Positions 1 to 6,259 are shown, counted from the first letter of the stretch. The stretch is 7,102 bases of DNA from Sulfurovum sp. (GCA_030622375.1 JAUXGC010000066.1:1-7102); one strand, 5' to 3'. A program made the numbers and translations. Notes: a model not told the origin generated them from the letters alone.

Positions 1-2
1 CG

Positions 3-47
3 ACAGGAGAAGCGTTAAAAATCATACTATATAATGAAGAAAATTAA
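3..47 (+). CDS. possible C-terminal end of a gene entering from the left (partial)
   Basis: One plus-strand frame is open from the window edge and ends at TAA (45-47), giving the last 14 residues TGEALKIILYNEEN. It would converge tail-to-tail with the aldolase gene, leaving one base between the two stops. The fragment is too short to identify. The other two plus frames close earlier, and no minus-strand start with a ribosome binding site is seen here, so a converging gene end is the most natural reading. It could also be plain intergenic DNA. Confidence 0.27.
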   Translation, partial: TGEALKIILYNEEN

Positions 48-48
48 T

Positions 49-1122
49 TTAATTCCGTCCCACACAATTCAAATCATCAAATGCCTGTTCAAGTCTGACT
101 ATCATAGACTCTTCAGCTGCACGAAGCCATTTACGTGGATCGTAGTGACTTTTGTTTGGTTTATCTTCGCCCTCTGGATTGCCTATTTGACCTTGTAAAT
201 AATCTTTATGTTCATCAACATACCCTCTTACTCCATCCCAGAATGCCCATTGTGTATCTGTATCAATATTCATTTTAATAGCACCATAAGAGATAGCCTC
301 ACGAATGTCTTCAAGTTTAGAACCTGAACCACCATGGAAAACAAAATCAACTGGCTTAGCGCCTGTGTTATATTTTTCTTCTATATATTTTTGTGAATTA
401 TCTAGTATTTTTGGTGTAAGACTAACGTTACCTGGCTTATATACACCATGCACATTTCCAAAAGAGGCGGCTATAGTAAACTTATCAGAAATTTTACTCA
501 ACTCTTCATACGCATATGCTACCTCTTCTGGTTGTGTATAAAGAAGTGTATTGTCTATCTCGGTATTATCTACACCATCTTCTTCTCCACCTGTAACACC
601 CAATTCTATCTCCAGAGTCATGCCTATTTTAGACATACGCTCCAAATACTCTTTGCATGTGGCGATATTCTCTTCAATGGGCTCTTCTGAGAGATCAATC
701 ATATGAGAAGAGAAGAGAGGGATACCATACGTTTTAAAATGTTCTTCACTTGCATCTAGTAATGCATCAATCCAAGGAAGAAGTTTTCTTGACGCATGGT
801 CTGTATGGAGTATGACAGGAACACCATAAGCATGTGCTACGATATGTACATGCTTAGCACCAGAAATGCTGCCTAAAACTGCTGCTTCATCTGATGGCAA
901 ACCTTTGCCACCAAAATATGCTCCACCACCATTAGAGAACTGAACAACAACTGGAGAGTTAACATTTTTGGCTGCTTCAAGTACAGCATTAACAGAAGAT
1001 GTGCTCACTACATTCACTGCAGGAAGAGCGAACCCCTCATCTTTTGCTACTTTAAATAATCTCTGAAGATCATCTCCAGTAACAACACCGGCCTTAACTA
1101 TATCTAATATTTTTTTAGACAA
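49..1122 (-). CDS. fba: class II fructose-bisphosphate aldolase
   Basis: This cytoplasmic zinc enzyme of glycolysis and gluconeogenesis interconverts fructose 1,6-bisphosphate with dihydroxyacetone phosphate and glyceraldehyde 3-phosphate. The 357-residue product aligns end to end with E. coli FbaA from memory. HTDH (106-109) carries catalytic Asp108 and zinc ligand His109. Other zinc ligands are His225 in GNVHGVYKPGN and His263 in FHGGSGS (262-268). The acidic loop GGEEDGVDN (178-186), the phosphate-binding NIDTDTQW (285-292) and the class IIA-type tail with GNPEGEDKPNK and YDPRKWLR are also present. The start codon is TTG. It is supported by a GAGG Shine-Dalgarno 8 bases upstream and by the family-typical N-terminus MSKKILDIVKAGVVTGDD. 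It is the last gene of the operon, 25 bases after the small SurA-like gene. No hairpin terminator is visible after it, consistent with a converging neighbour. Confidence 0.97.
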   Translation of the reverse strand: MSKKILDIVKAGVVTGDDLQRLFKVAKDEGFALPAVNVVSTSSVNAVLEAAKNVNSPVVVQFSNGGGAYFGGKGLPSDEAAVLGSISGAKHVHIVAHAYGVPVILHTDHASRKLLPWIDALLDASEEHFKTYGIPLFSSHMIDLSEEPIEENIATCKEYLERMSKIGMTLEIELGVTGGEEDGVDNTEIDNTLLYTQPEEVAYAYEELSKISDKFTIAASFGNVHGVYKPGNVSLTPKILDNSQKYIEEKYNTGAKPVDFVFHGGSGSKLEDIREAISYGAIKMNIDTDTQWAFWDGVRGYVDEHKDYLQGQIGNPEGEDKPNKSHYDPRKWLRAAEESMIVRLEQAFDDLNCVGRN

Positions 1123-1128
1123 AAATAT

Positions 1129-1135
1129 CCCCTCT
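1129..1135 (-). promoter_or_regulatory. Shine-Dalgarno sequence fixing the TTG start of fba
   Basis: On the minus strand AGAGGGG lies six bases before the TTG at 1120-1122, with GAGG as the core match to the 16S rRNA tail. No in-frame ATG or GTG giving a family-like N-terminus exists nearby, so this site decides the start. Confidence 0.75.
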
Positions 1136-1147
1136 TTCTTAGAAAAT

Positions 1148-1618
1148 TTATTTTATATTTATCTTTGCTTTTTTCATAATTTCTTTAATAACGCCTTCCT
1201 GTTGCAGTTGCACCTTTAAAGTGGGCGCTACATTCTCTAGTGAAGGAAGTTTCTGTTTACTCTTGGATGCTTTCTTGATTTTTTCATAAGCATTTTTAAT
1301 GTCTGCATCAGATATTTTTACCTCTGCCATTTTCTTTTGCATCCAAAAACTAGAAAGTGCTGTCTCTCTCTCTTTTGAAGTTAAAGATTTTTTTGATTCA
1401 GCTGCAACTAGTTTTGTTGGTGCCATCATATGAATAAGCTCTTTCTTCTCTTTCTTTGAAAGAGTATCCCATTTTGCTTTGCCTTTTGTAAGCATATTAA
1501 GTACATCATTTGCTTCTTTTACTGTAATCTCTATACCATTTACACTACCTGCAGTTTTTGCCGATACTGATGTTGTCAAGAGCAAAAATGCTCCTATAGT
1601 TATTAAAAATGATTTCAT
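1148..1618 (-). CDS. small secreted SurA/PEB4-like chaperone lacking the isomerase domain (156 aa)
   Basis: The protein begins with a signal peptide (MKSFLITIGAFLLLTTSVSA, likely cut after residue 20), so it should act in the periplasm as about 136 residues. It resembles the N-terminal helical domain of SurA/PEB4 chaperones. VNGIEITVKEAND (26-38) matches the entry strand and helix of that domain. LSKKEKKELIHMM (53-65), FWMQKK (91-96) and KISDADIKNAYEK (101-113) match equivalent segments of the two genes upstream. Where the PEB4-like protein carries its parvulin domain, this one runs straight into a C-terminal helix (LPSLENVAPTLKVQLQQ, 124-140). No catalytic His or GYHV motif remains, so isomerase activity is not expected. 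The ATG has AAGGA eight bases upstream. A 55-base gap separates it from the 206-residue paralogue and could hold a weak internal promoter (TTGATA at 1657-1662), which I do not call. Client binding is inferred. Confidence 0.85.
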   Translation of the reverse strand: MKSFLITIGAFLLLTTSVSAKTAGSVNGIEITVKEANDVLNMLTKGKAKWDTLSKKEKKELIHMMAPTKLVAAESKKSLTSKERETALSSFWMQKKMAEVKISDADIKNAYEKIKKASKSKQKLPSLENVAPTLKVQLQQEGVIKEIMKKAKINIK

Positions 1619-1673
1619 TTTAAGGTTCCTTTTGTCTATTAAATTGCTGCGTAGTTTATCAAATTATTACTAA

Positions 1674-2294
1674 TTAATTACTGATTGTCTCTATTTTTAT
1701 ATCTACATTTTTCATTAATTTATTTATTATTTTCTTTTCAAGCATCTTAGACTTCATGCTATTTTTAATACTTTCAAACTCAGGCACATCACCTGTACTA
1801 TTGCTATCTTCAAACTGTTGCTTCATTTGATTATACGTTTCTCTAACTTCTTCATCAGAAATTTTAATCTTTAAAGCTTGTTTTTGCATCCACATACGTG
1901 TACATACAGCATCTTTCTCTTCTTCCGACAACTCTTTTTTGGCACTATCAGATATAAGCATAGGTCTTGACATCTCTTTAATGAGTCTTAACCGTTGTTT
2001 TTTGGACAAAAAATCAAAGTTTGATACGCTACCGTTAGTTCTTTTTTTGAGATATGCATCTGCCTCTTTTTTAAGGATTTTATGATTATTTACTGTAGCT
2101 ACGACCGCCTTGCTTGACCTTGTTTTCCTTACTACTTGTTTTACCTGCCTAGGCTTTGCATTTAAACTCATATTATTCAAGTCTACCATGGATGATGTAT
2201 CTTTTTTGTTTAGCATACTTGATAAACTATCCTTTAGTCCATCAGCAGATACTAAATATGTAAATACACTCAAAACTATAAAAAATTTCTTCAT
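1674..2294 (-). CDS. secreted SurA/PEB4-like chaperone paralogue lacking the isomerase domain (206 aa)
   Basis: A short signal peptide (MKKFFIVLSVFTYLVSA, probable cut after Ala17) predicts export. Residues 18-62 form a polar, Ser/Lys/Arg-rich, probably disordered linker that neither neighbour has. The SurA-like helical domain follows: VATVNNHKILKKEADAYL (65-82), LSKKQRLRLIKEM (96-108), WMQKQ (135-139) and KISDEEVRETYNQMK (144-158). It then reaches a C-terminal helix (VPEFESIKNSMKSKMLEKK, 170-188) with no parvulin domain between. The protein is closest in plan to the 156-residue downstream gene and is probably its sister by tandem duplication. Its ATG overlaps the stop of the PEB4-like gene by one base (TAATG), and I see no Shine-Dalgarno, so translation is probably coupled. 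It has one cysteine (131). Function is inferred from shared domain plan; it may be annotated elsewhere as hypothetical or as peptidylprolyl isomerase. Confidence 0.83.
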   Translation of the reverse strand: MKKFFIVLSVFTYLVSADGLKDSLSSMLNKKDTSSMVDLNNMSLNAKPRQVKQVVRKTRSSKAVVATVNNHKILKKEADAYLKKRTNGSVSNFDFLSKKQRLRLIKEMSRPMLISDSAKKELSEEEKDAVCTRMWMQKQALKIKISDEEVRETYNQMKQQFEDSNSTGDVPEFESIKNSMKSKMLEKKIINKLMKNVDIKIETISN

Positions 2295-3139
2295 TATTTT
2301 TGAGTTGTATTTGATTCTTTAAAAGAATCAACAATATTTGCTTTACTTTTGAGTTCCTTAGCTATTTCTGATACCTTTGCAGTGAACTGTTTCTGCTTAA
2401 GGGCTACAATAATTTTCTCTTTTACTTGACTGTAAGGTATAGTTTTTGTCTCCAATTTTTTTTCAAGATAAATTACATGATAGCCAAACTGTGTTTTTAC
2501 TGGTTTTGTTGTAATTTTTCCTATATCCAAGCTCCACACTGCTTGTGAAAACTCAGGAACCATTTGACCTTTACTGAATCTTCCAAGGTCTCCACCATTT
2601 GTAGAAGAAGGACCAGTCGATTTTTCTTTTGCCAACTCTATAAACTTCTCTTTAAGTGCTTTATCTTTAAGTGGGCTAAGTATATCAATAATCTCCTGTG
2701 CCTCCTTCTCCTCTTTTACTAAAATATGTCTTGCATTTACAGAAGCTTTATCCATAAAGTTTTTACCATTTTTATCATAAAACTCTTTTGCCTCTCCATC
2801 ACTGACTATTGAATTATCTAACTGCTTTTTCATCCATATGCTAACAAGAAGTTCTTCTTTAATCTTTGCTAAAGTTTCTATAAAATCTGGATGTTTATCT
2901 AGGTTTTGTTCTTGAGCCAACTCTGCAAAAAGTATTTTTTCAACAAGTCTCTCTTTTATCATGTCTTGTTGTGCTTTATCTAGTTGGGAGAAATGTGTAC
3001 CTGGAGAAGATGCATTTACAAATGCTTCCGCCTCTTGCTTTGTGATATTTTTATTGTTTACAGTAACAAGTATATCGGATGCCCCGGCAGATGCCATCAC
3101 AACAACAGACAGTAGAGAAATTTTTAATAATTTTAGCAT
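2294..3139 (-). CDS. PEB4/SurA-type periplasmic peptidyl-prolyl cis-trans isomerase and chaperone
   Basis: The protein (281 aa from the chosen start) should help outer-membrane and secreted proteins fold in the periplasm and catalyse proline isomerisation. Residues 1-20 are a signal peptide ending AGA, cut before Ser21. A SurA-like N-terminal helical domain spans about 21-130 and includes WMKKQ (102-106). A PpiC/parvulin domain spans about 131-229, with ARHILV (136-141), GGDLGRF (182-188), MVPEF (193-197) and QFGYHVI (217-223). His138, Phe218 and His221 match the parvulin active site. A C-terminal helix (about 235-270) completes the chaperone core. The order and length match C. jejuni PEB4 and H. 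pylori HP0175 from memory. The frame extends to 3202, but that longer start would bury the signal peptide behind 21 residues and include the -10 box, so ATG 3137-3139 with AAAGGA upstream (11-base spacer) is preferred. It is the first gene of the operon leading to fba. Confidence 0.93.
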   Translation of the reverse strand: MLKLLKISLLSVVVMASAGASDILVTVNNKNITKQEAEAFVNASSPGTHFSQLDKAQQDMIKERLVEKILFAELAQEQNLDKHPDFIETLAKIKEELLVSIWMKKQLDNSIVSDGEAKEFYDKNGKNFMDKASVNARHILVKEEKEAQEIIDILSPLKDKALKEKFIELAKEKSTGPSSTNGGDLGRFSKGQMVPEFSQAVWSLDIGKITTKPVKTQFGYHVIYLEKKLETKTIPYSQVKEKIIVALKQKQFTAKVSEIAKELKSKANIVDSFKESNTTQK

Positions 3140-3173
3140 TTTTGTATAAATCCTTTTGTAATTTAATTTTAAA

Positions 3174-3179
3174 ATTATA
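3174..3179 (-). promoter_or_regulatory. probable -10 box of the PEB4-like/fba operon promoter
   Basis: The minus strand reads GATATAAT, a perfect TATAAT, about 35 bases before the PEB4-like start. No good -35 hexamer stands at 16-18 bases, which is common for the main sigma factor in Campylobacterota. The predicted transcript would start near 3168, downstream of the longer alternative start at 3202, which argues for the shorter protein. Confidence 0.5.
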
Positions 3180-3259
3180 TCTATATAAGTTAAACAAATC
3201 ATTAATGAATAGGCACCTCTGTGAAGTTATTTTGTGATAAGATTGGTTTAAAAGATGGC

Positions 3260-3265
3260 AGAGGG
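3260..3265 (+). promoter_or_regulatory. Shine-Dalgarno sequence choosing the nth start
   Basis: AGAGGG lies just before the ATG at 3272, with GAGG (3261-3264) separated from it by seven bases. The alternative GTG start at 3221 has no comparable site, so translation most likely begins at 3272. Confidence 0.7.
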
Positions 3266-3271
3266 AAATTT

Positions 3272-3934
3272 ATGCAACAAGAGAGAGCAAAAGTAAAGCC
3301 GTCAACAAAAAAAGAGATAAAAGAGATAAAGGCACTTTTCTTAAAGCATTACCCAAATTCAGTAACTGAACTTACATATAACAATCTTTATGAGTTACTT
3401 ATATCTGTTATACTTTCTGCCCAATGTACAGATAAGCGTGTCAATATCATCACTCCTGCTCTTTTTAAAGCCTATCCTGACTCTATCTCACTTGCTAATG
3501 CTAGTTTGGATGAAGTAAAAAGCTACATTAGCACTTGCTCTTTTTTTAACAATAAAGCCAAAAACCTCATCAAAATGGCACAAAGTGTTGTAGAAAATTA
3601 TGGAAACAAGATACCCTTGGAGCGTGATGAACTTGTGAAGCTTGCAGGTGTAGGACAGAAAACTGCCAATGTCGTGATGATAGAATACACGGGCGCAAAT
3701 CTTATGGCAGTCGATACACATGTATATAGAGTTGCTCATAGGCTTGGGCTCTCTAATGCAAAAACAGCCATAAAATGTGAAGATGAGTTAAGTTTAAAGT
3801 TTAAAACAGACTTGCACTTGCTTCATCAAGCCATGGTACTTTTTGGTAGATACCAATGTAAAGCAATCAAGCCAGAGTGCGAAAGCTGTTTTATGTCAAA
3901 ACATTGCAAAAGCACTCAAACTTTTAAAGTTTAG
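3272..3934 (+). CDS. nth: endonuclease III (DNA glycosylase/AP lyase)
   Basis: This base-excision repair enzyme removes oxidised pyrimidines and nicks the abasic site. The product (220 aa; E. coli Nth is 211) has the helix-hairpin-helix LAGVGQKTANVV (124-135) with catalytic Lys130. The catalytic Asp148 sits in AVDTHVYRVAHRLGL (146-160). A C-terminal [4Fe-4S] motif C-X6-C-X2-C-X5-C uses Cys196, 203, 206 and 212. ELLISVILSAQCTD (41-54) is the usual N-terminal signature. The frame extends upstream to GTG 3221, but the ATG at 3272 has a strong GAGG site and gives the normal family length. The gene diverges from the PEB4-like operon and meets ppk2 tail-to-tail with 12 bases between stops. A clear promoter was not found; the region 3180-3243 has only weak -10-like strings. 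Confidence 0.96.
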   Translation: MQQERAKVKPSTKKEIKEIKALFLKHYPNSVTELTYNNLYELLISVILSAQCTDKRVNIITPALFKAYPDSISLANASLDEVKSYISTCSFFNNKAKNLIKMAQSVVENYGNKIPLERDELVKLAGVGQKTANVVMIEYTGANLMAVDTHVYRVAHRLGLSNAKTAIKCEDELSLKFKTDLHLLHQAMVLFGRYQCKAIKPECESCFMSKHCKSTQTFKV

Positions 3935-3956
3935 TAAAGATTTTTCTTAATCTTTA
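3935..3956. terminator. AT-rich inverted repeat between converging nth and ppk2
   Basis: TAAAGATT (3935-3942) and AATCTTTA (3949-3956) are perfect 8-base arms around the six-base loop TTTCTT. The repeat starts right after the nth stop and covers the ppk2 stop. Its position suits a two-way terminator, but the stem has only one G-C pair and no clean T-run follows on either strand, so termination is uncertain. Confidence 0.3.
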
Positions 3957-4855
3957 TCATGTATTTTTCTATGATACCTCTCTACTATACTTGGGTCGTG
4001 ATGAAGGTTAATTTTAGCATCTTCTTTTCCATCATAATCTATCTTTGAGAGGATATAGCGTATAGACTCCAGTCTTGCATGTTTTTTATCATTACTGTCT
4101 ACAATAATCCATGGTGCAAAACCTGTATGAGTACGGCTAAACATTTCCTCTTTGTAATAGGTAACATCATCCCATGTCTCTTGAGCTTTTTCATCTATGG
4201 GACTTAGTTTCCAATGTTTCAAAGGATTTCCCATACGCTCTTTAAATCTTTTTTGCTGATTCTCTTTGCTAATAGAGAACCAAAACTTAACTAAAACAAT
4301 CCCATCATCCACAAGAGCATGCTCAATTTCAGGAACCTCTTTCATAAACCTCTTGTATTGTTCTGGTGTACAAAAATCAAATACCGGCTCTACGATAGCT
4401 CTGTTATACCAACTTCTATCAAAAAATACTATTTCACCTGCATTTGGTAAATGTTGAAAATAACGTTGAAAATAAAATTGACCCATTTCAACTTCTGTTG
4501 GTTTCTGTAGTGCCACTACTCTAAATTTTCTAGGGTTAAGGTACTGAGCAAAACGTTTTATGGCCCCACCCTTGCCTGCTGCATCACGTCCCTCAAATAT
4601 AATCATAACTCTCTTATTGTTTTCATATACCCAGTTTTGTAATTTAATAAGCTCTACCTGCAAATGTACAAGCTCTTGCTCATACTTAACATTGCGTACA
4701 ATCTTTGCAAGTTTTTTCTTGGTAAGCAGTTGTTTTAGTCCACTTTTGGTTCTTAAAACATTAAAATTTTGTCTAAGCTCATCCACAACTTTTTTTGCTT
4801 CATCATCCGTTATATGCTTTTCTAAGTACTCTAAATCTTGAAATATAGTTTTCAT
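3947..4855 (-). CDS. ppk2: polyphosphate kinase 2 (polyphosphate-dependent nucleoside diphosphate kinase)
   Basis: PPK2 enzymes transfer phosphate between inorganic polyphosphate and nucleotides, in the cytosol, mainly making ATP or GTP from the diphosphates. The 302-residue product has a charged helical N-terminal region (1-80). A P-loop kinase core follows, with Walker A GRDAAGKGG (89-97, Lys95), the polyphosphate/nucleotide segment LNPRKFRVVALQKPTE (106-121) and Walker B FFDRSWYNR (144-152, Asp146). A lid region lies around 196-215 (KENQQKRFKERMGNPLKHWK), then the conserved KLSPIDEKAQETWDD (216-230) and APWIIVDSNDKKHARL (247-262). This single-domain layout fits class I PPK2; nucleotide preference cannot be read with certainty. 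The ATG has AAAGGAG four bases upstream. From memory C. jejuni also carries ppk2 close to its nth-peb4-fba cluster. An inverted repeat sits just before the start. Confidence 0.93.
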   Translation of the reverse strand: MKTIFQDLEYLEKHITDDEAKKVVDELRQNFNVLRTKSGLKQLLTKKKLAKIVRNVKYEQELVHLQVELIKLQNWVYENNKRVMIIFEGRDAAGKGGAIKRFAQYLNPRKFRVVALQKPTEVEMGQFYFQRYFQHLPNAGEIVFFDRSWYNRAIVEPVFDFCTPEQYKRFMKEVPEIEHALVDDGIVLVKFWFSISKENQQKRFKERMGNPLKHWKLSPIDEKAQETWDDVTYYKEEMFSRTHTGFAPWIIVDSNDKKHARLESIRYILSKIDYDGKEDAKINLHHDPSIVERYHRKIHDKD

Positions 4856-4874
4856 TTGTCTCCTTTAATATAAG

Positions 4875-4892
4875 AGGTTAATTTTTTAACCT
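4875..4892. promoter_or_regulatory. perfect dyad upstream of ppk2 (operator-like or leader hairpin)
   Basis: AGGTTAA (4875-4881) and TTAACCT (4886-4892) form a perfect 7-base inverted repeat around four T bases (plus strand). It ends 19 bases before the ppk2 ATG and 8 bases before its Shine-Dalgarno. It could be a dimeric repressor site or a small RNA hairpin near the ribosome site. No T-run follows it on the minus strand, so it is not a typical terminator. Confidence 0.4.
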
Positions 4893-4920
4893 ATATCTTT
4901 TTATTTTACTCCTACACGCC

Positions 4921-4954
4921 TTAAGTAAAAATGACAAAACTCATTTTTACTTAA
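4921..4954 (-). terminator. 14-base perfect hairpin just after pepD
   Basis: TTAAGTAAAAATGA (4921-4934) pairs perfectly with TCATTTTTACTTAA (4941-4954) across the six-base loop CAAAAC. The hairpin begins two bases after the pepD stop. It is the strongest inverted repeat in the window and probably ends the pepD transcript or protects its 3' end. Only two of the 14 pairs are G-C, and the minus strand continues GGCGTG rather than a T-run, so it is not a textbook intrinsic terminator. Confidence 0.55.
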
Positions 4955-4956
4955 AA

Positions 4957-6228
4957 TTAAACCGATTTGATTATTTTTTGAACTACTTGAAACATTTTAT
5001 CAACAGAATCAAGATTTACCATCTCTCGTGTAGAGTGTGGATATCGTATAGTAGGTCCAATGGAAGCAAGTTTCATATGAGGATATTTTTTACCTATTAC
5101 CCCACACTCCAACCCTGCATGTATAGCCATCATCTTACTTTTTCCAAATATCTGTTTCATATTATGGCTGACAAGTTTTGTAAACTCACTTACATCAGGC
5201 TTCCACGCAGGGTATTTATCTTCAACCAAAACTTTAAATCCATATGAGTTAAAAAAATCTATAGTATCTTTAGTAAGGAGTTCAAGAGAGTGGATGTCCA
5301 TAGCTCTAGCGCTTGTCTCTATGATAAGTTTGCCTTTTTCATCTGTAGCAACAGTAGCAAGATTTATACTGACATCAGGAATACCAAGCTCTTGATTTTG
5401 CAATCGCACACCATGCTTAAAACGATAAATTAGTTCAATGATTTTTTGTCCACCATCAAGCACTAAAGGCCCGCTATCTAGTTTACGCACTTGTACTTTT
5501 GTGCTATTTTCTAAAACAGATTCACTACGTACAATAGCTACGGCATTGGCAGGAATAGAGTTGCGACGCTCTCCTCCATCAATACTTACTAGTTGTACGG
5601 TACTGTTTTTATACAAATATTCGCCAAGTACTTTAATAGCAGACGAGATACCTTTGTCTATATCAACTCCAGAGTGACCACCCAGTAGCCCCTTGACTGA
5701 CACTTCATAACATTCGCCATTACCATCTATATAAGTATCTTGTTTAGATGCTATAATATCTGCACCTCCAGCACAGCCTATATAAACTTCTGCCTCATCT
5801 TCACTATCAAGATTGAGCATATATTTACTCTTCAAATCAAATGCTACTCTATTTGCGCCAATGAGACCTATCTCTTCATCAGAAGTAAACAAAAACTCTA
5901 ACTCTTTACCCTCATCCATTAGTTGCATCATCATCGCTATAGCTATGCCATTATCTGCACCCAAAGAGGACTCTTTAGCTCTCATCCAGCCATCTTCTTC
6001 ATAAGTATCTATATTTGGTGCTTCGCCCATACAGACCATATCATAATGGGCTTGCAAACAAAGTGTTGGTAAACCTTTAGAGATAAAAATATTTTTTACC
6101 TCATCTACCTCTACACTATAACTCCTCTCTTTGGCAAAAGAGACTAAAAAGTTTAAAAGCTTATCCGCTTCTTTACTGCAGTGTGGGATTTGTGTTAAAG
6201 CTTTAAAATACTCTATAATTGCTGACAT
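4957..6228 (-). CDS. pepD: aminoacyl-histidine dipeptidase (M20 family, PepD-like)
   Basis: This cytosolic two-zinc peptidase splits dipeptides, classically Xaa-His such as carnosine. The 423-residue product has the M20 metal-site residues in order: His61 and catalytic Asp63 in LQAHYDMV (58-65), bridging Asp92 in SLGADNGIA (88-96), Glu118-Glu119 in TSDEEIGLIGA (115-125), Asp141 in LNLDSED (138-144) and His398 in RYPHSTRE (395-402). The lid domain carries LLGGHSGVDI (181-190) and ERRNSIPANA (220-229), and AIHAGLECGVIGKK (368-381) matches the PepD C-terminal block. It is about 60 residues shorter than E. coli PepD (485), but all active-site blocks are present, so it appears to be an intact short form. 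Substrate range is inferred. The ATG has a weak AAGAG site upstream. The gene diverges from the CPXCG protein gene and is followed by a strong hairpin. Confidence 0.93.
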   Translation of the reverse strand: MSAIIEYFKALTQIPHCSKEADKLLNFLVSFAKERSYSVEVDEVKNIFISKGLPTLCLQAHYDMVCMGEAPNIDTYEEDGWMRAKESSLGADNGIAIAMMMQLMDEGKELEFLFTSDEEIGLIGANRVAFDLKSKYMLNLDSEDEAEVYIGCAGGADIIASKQDTYIDGNGECYEVSVKGLLGGHSGVDIDKGISSAIKVLGEYLYKNSTVQLVSIDGGERRNSIPANAVAIVRSESVLENSTKVQVRKLDSGPLVLDGGQKIIELIYRFKHGVRLQNQELGIPDVSINLATVATDEKGKLIIETSARAMDIHSLELLTKDTIDFFNSYGFKVLVEDKYPAWKPDVSEFTKLVSHNMKQIFGKSKMMAIHAGLECGVIGKKYPHMKLASIGPTIRYPHSTREMVNLDSVDKMFQVVQKIIKSV

Positions 6229-6259
6229 AAGGACTCTTTTTTATTAATATAATTTACAA

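Noticed and set aside
1..48. Minus-strand ATG near 22-24 as the start of another operon gene after fba
   Set aside because: It has no ribosome site, and only a few codons are visible; a converging plus-strand gene end fits better.
305..690. Two overlapping plus-strand open frames opposite fba
   Set aside because: They are antisense to a highly conserved aldolase, and their products are low-complexity Ser/Cys/Tyr-rich strings typical of shadow frames.
1621..1631. AAGG-TT-CCTT mini-dyad over the ribosome site of the 156-residue protein gene
   Set aside because: Arms of four bases are too short to separate from chance.
1148..2294. The two small SurA-like genes considered as frameshifted pieces of one larger isomerase gene
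   Set aside because: Each has its own signal peptide and a complete N- and C-terminal chaperone segment, and neither contains parvulin remnants, so they are separate intact genes.
4560..4841. Plus-strand 93-codon frame opposite ppk2 with hydrophobic segments
   Set aside because: It is antisense to the PPK2 core and N-terminal region. Ser/Phe/Leu richness comes from reading Lys/Glu codons backwards.
4978..6004. Several plus-strand frames opposite pepD
   Set aside because: All are antisense to a well-supported M20 peptidase and show no domains or ribosome sites.
4957..6228. pepD considered as truncated because it is shorter than E. coli PepD
   Set aside because: All metal-site blocks and both ends are present with no frame break, so it is a short form and not a fragment.
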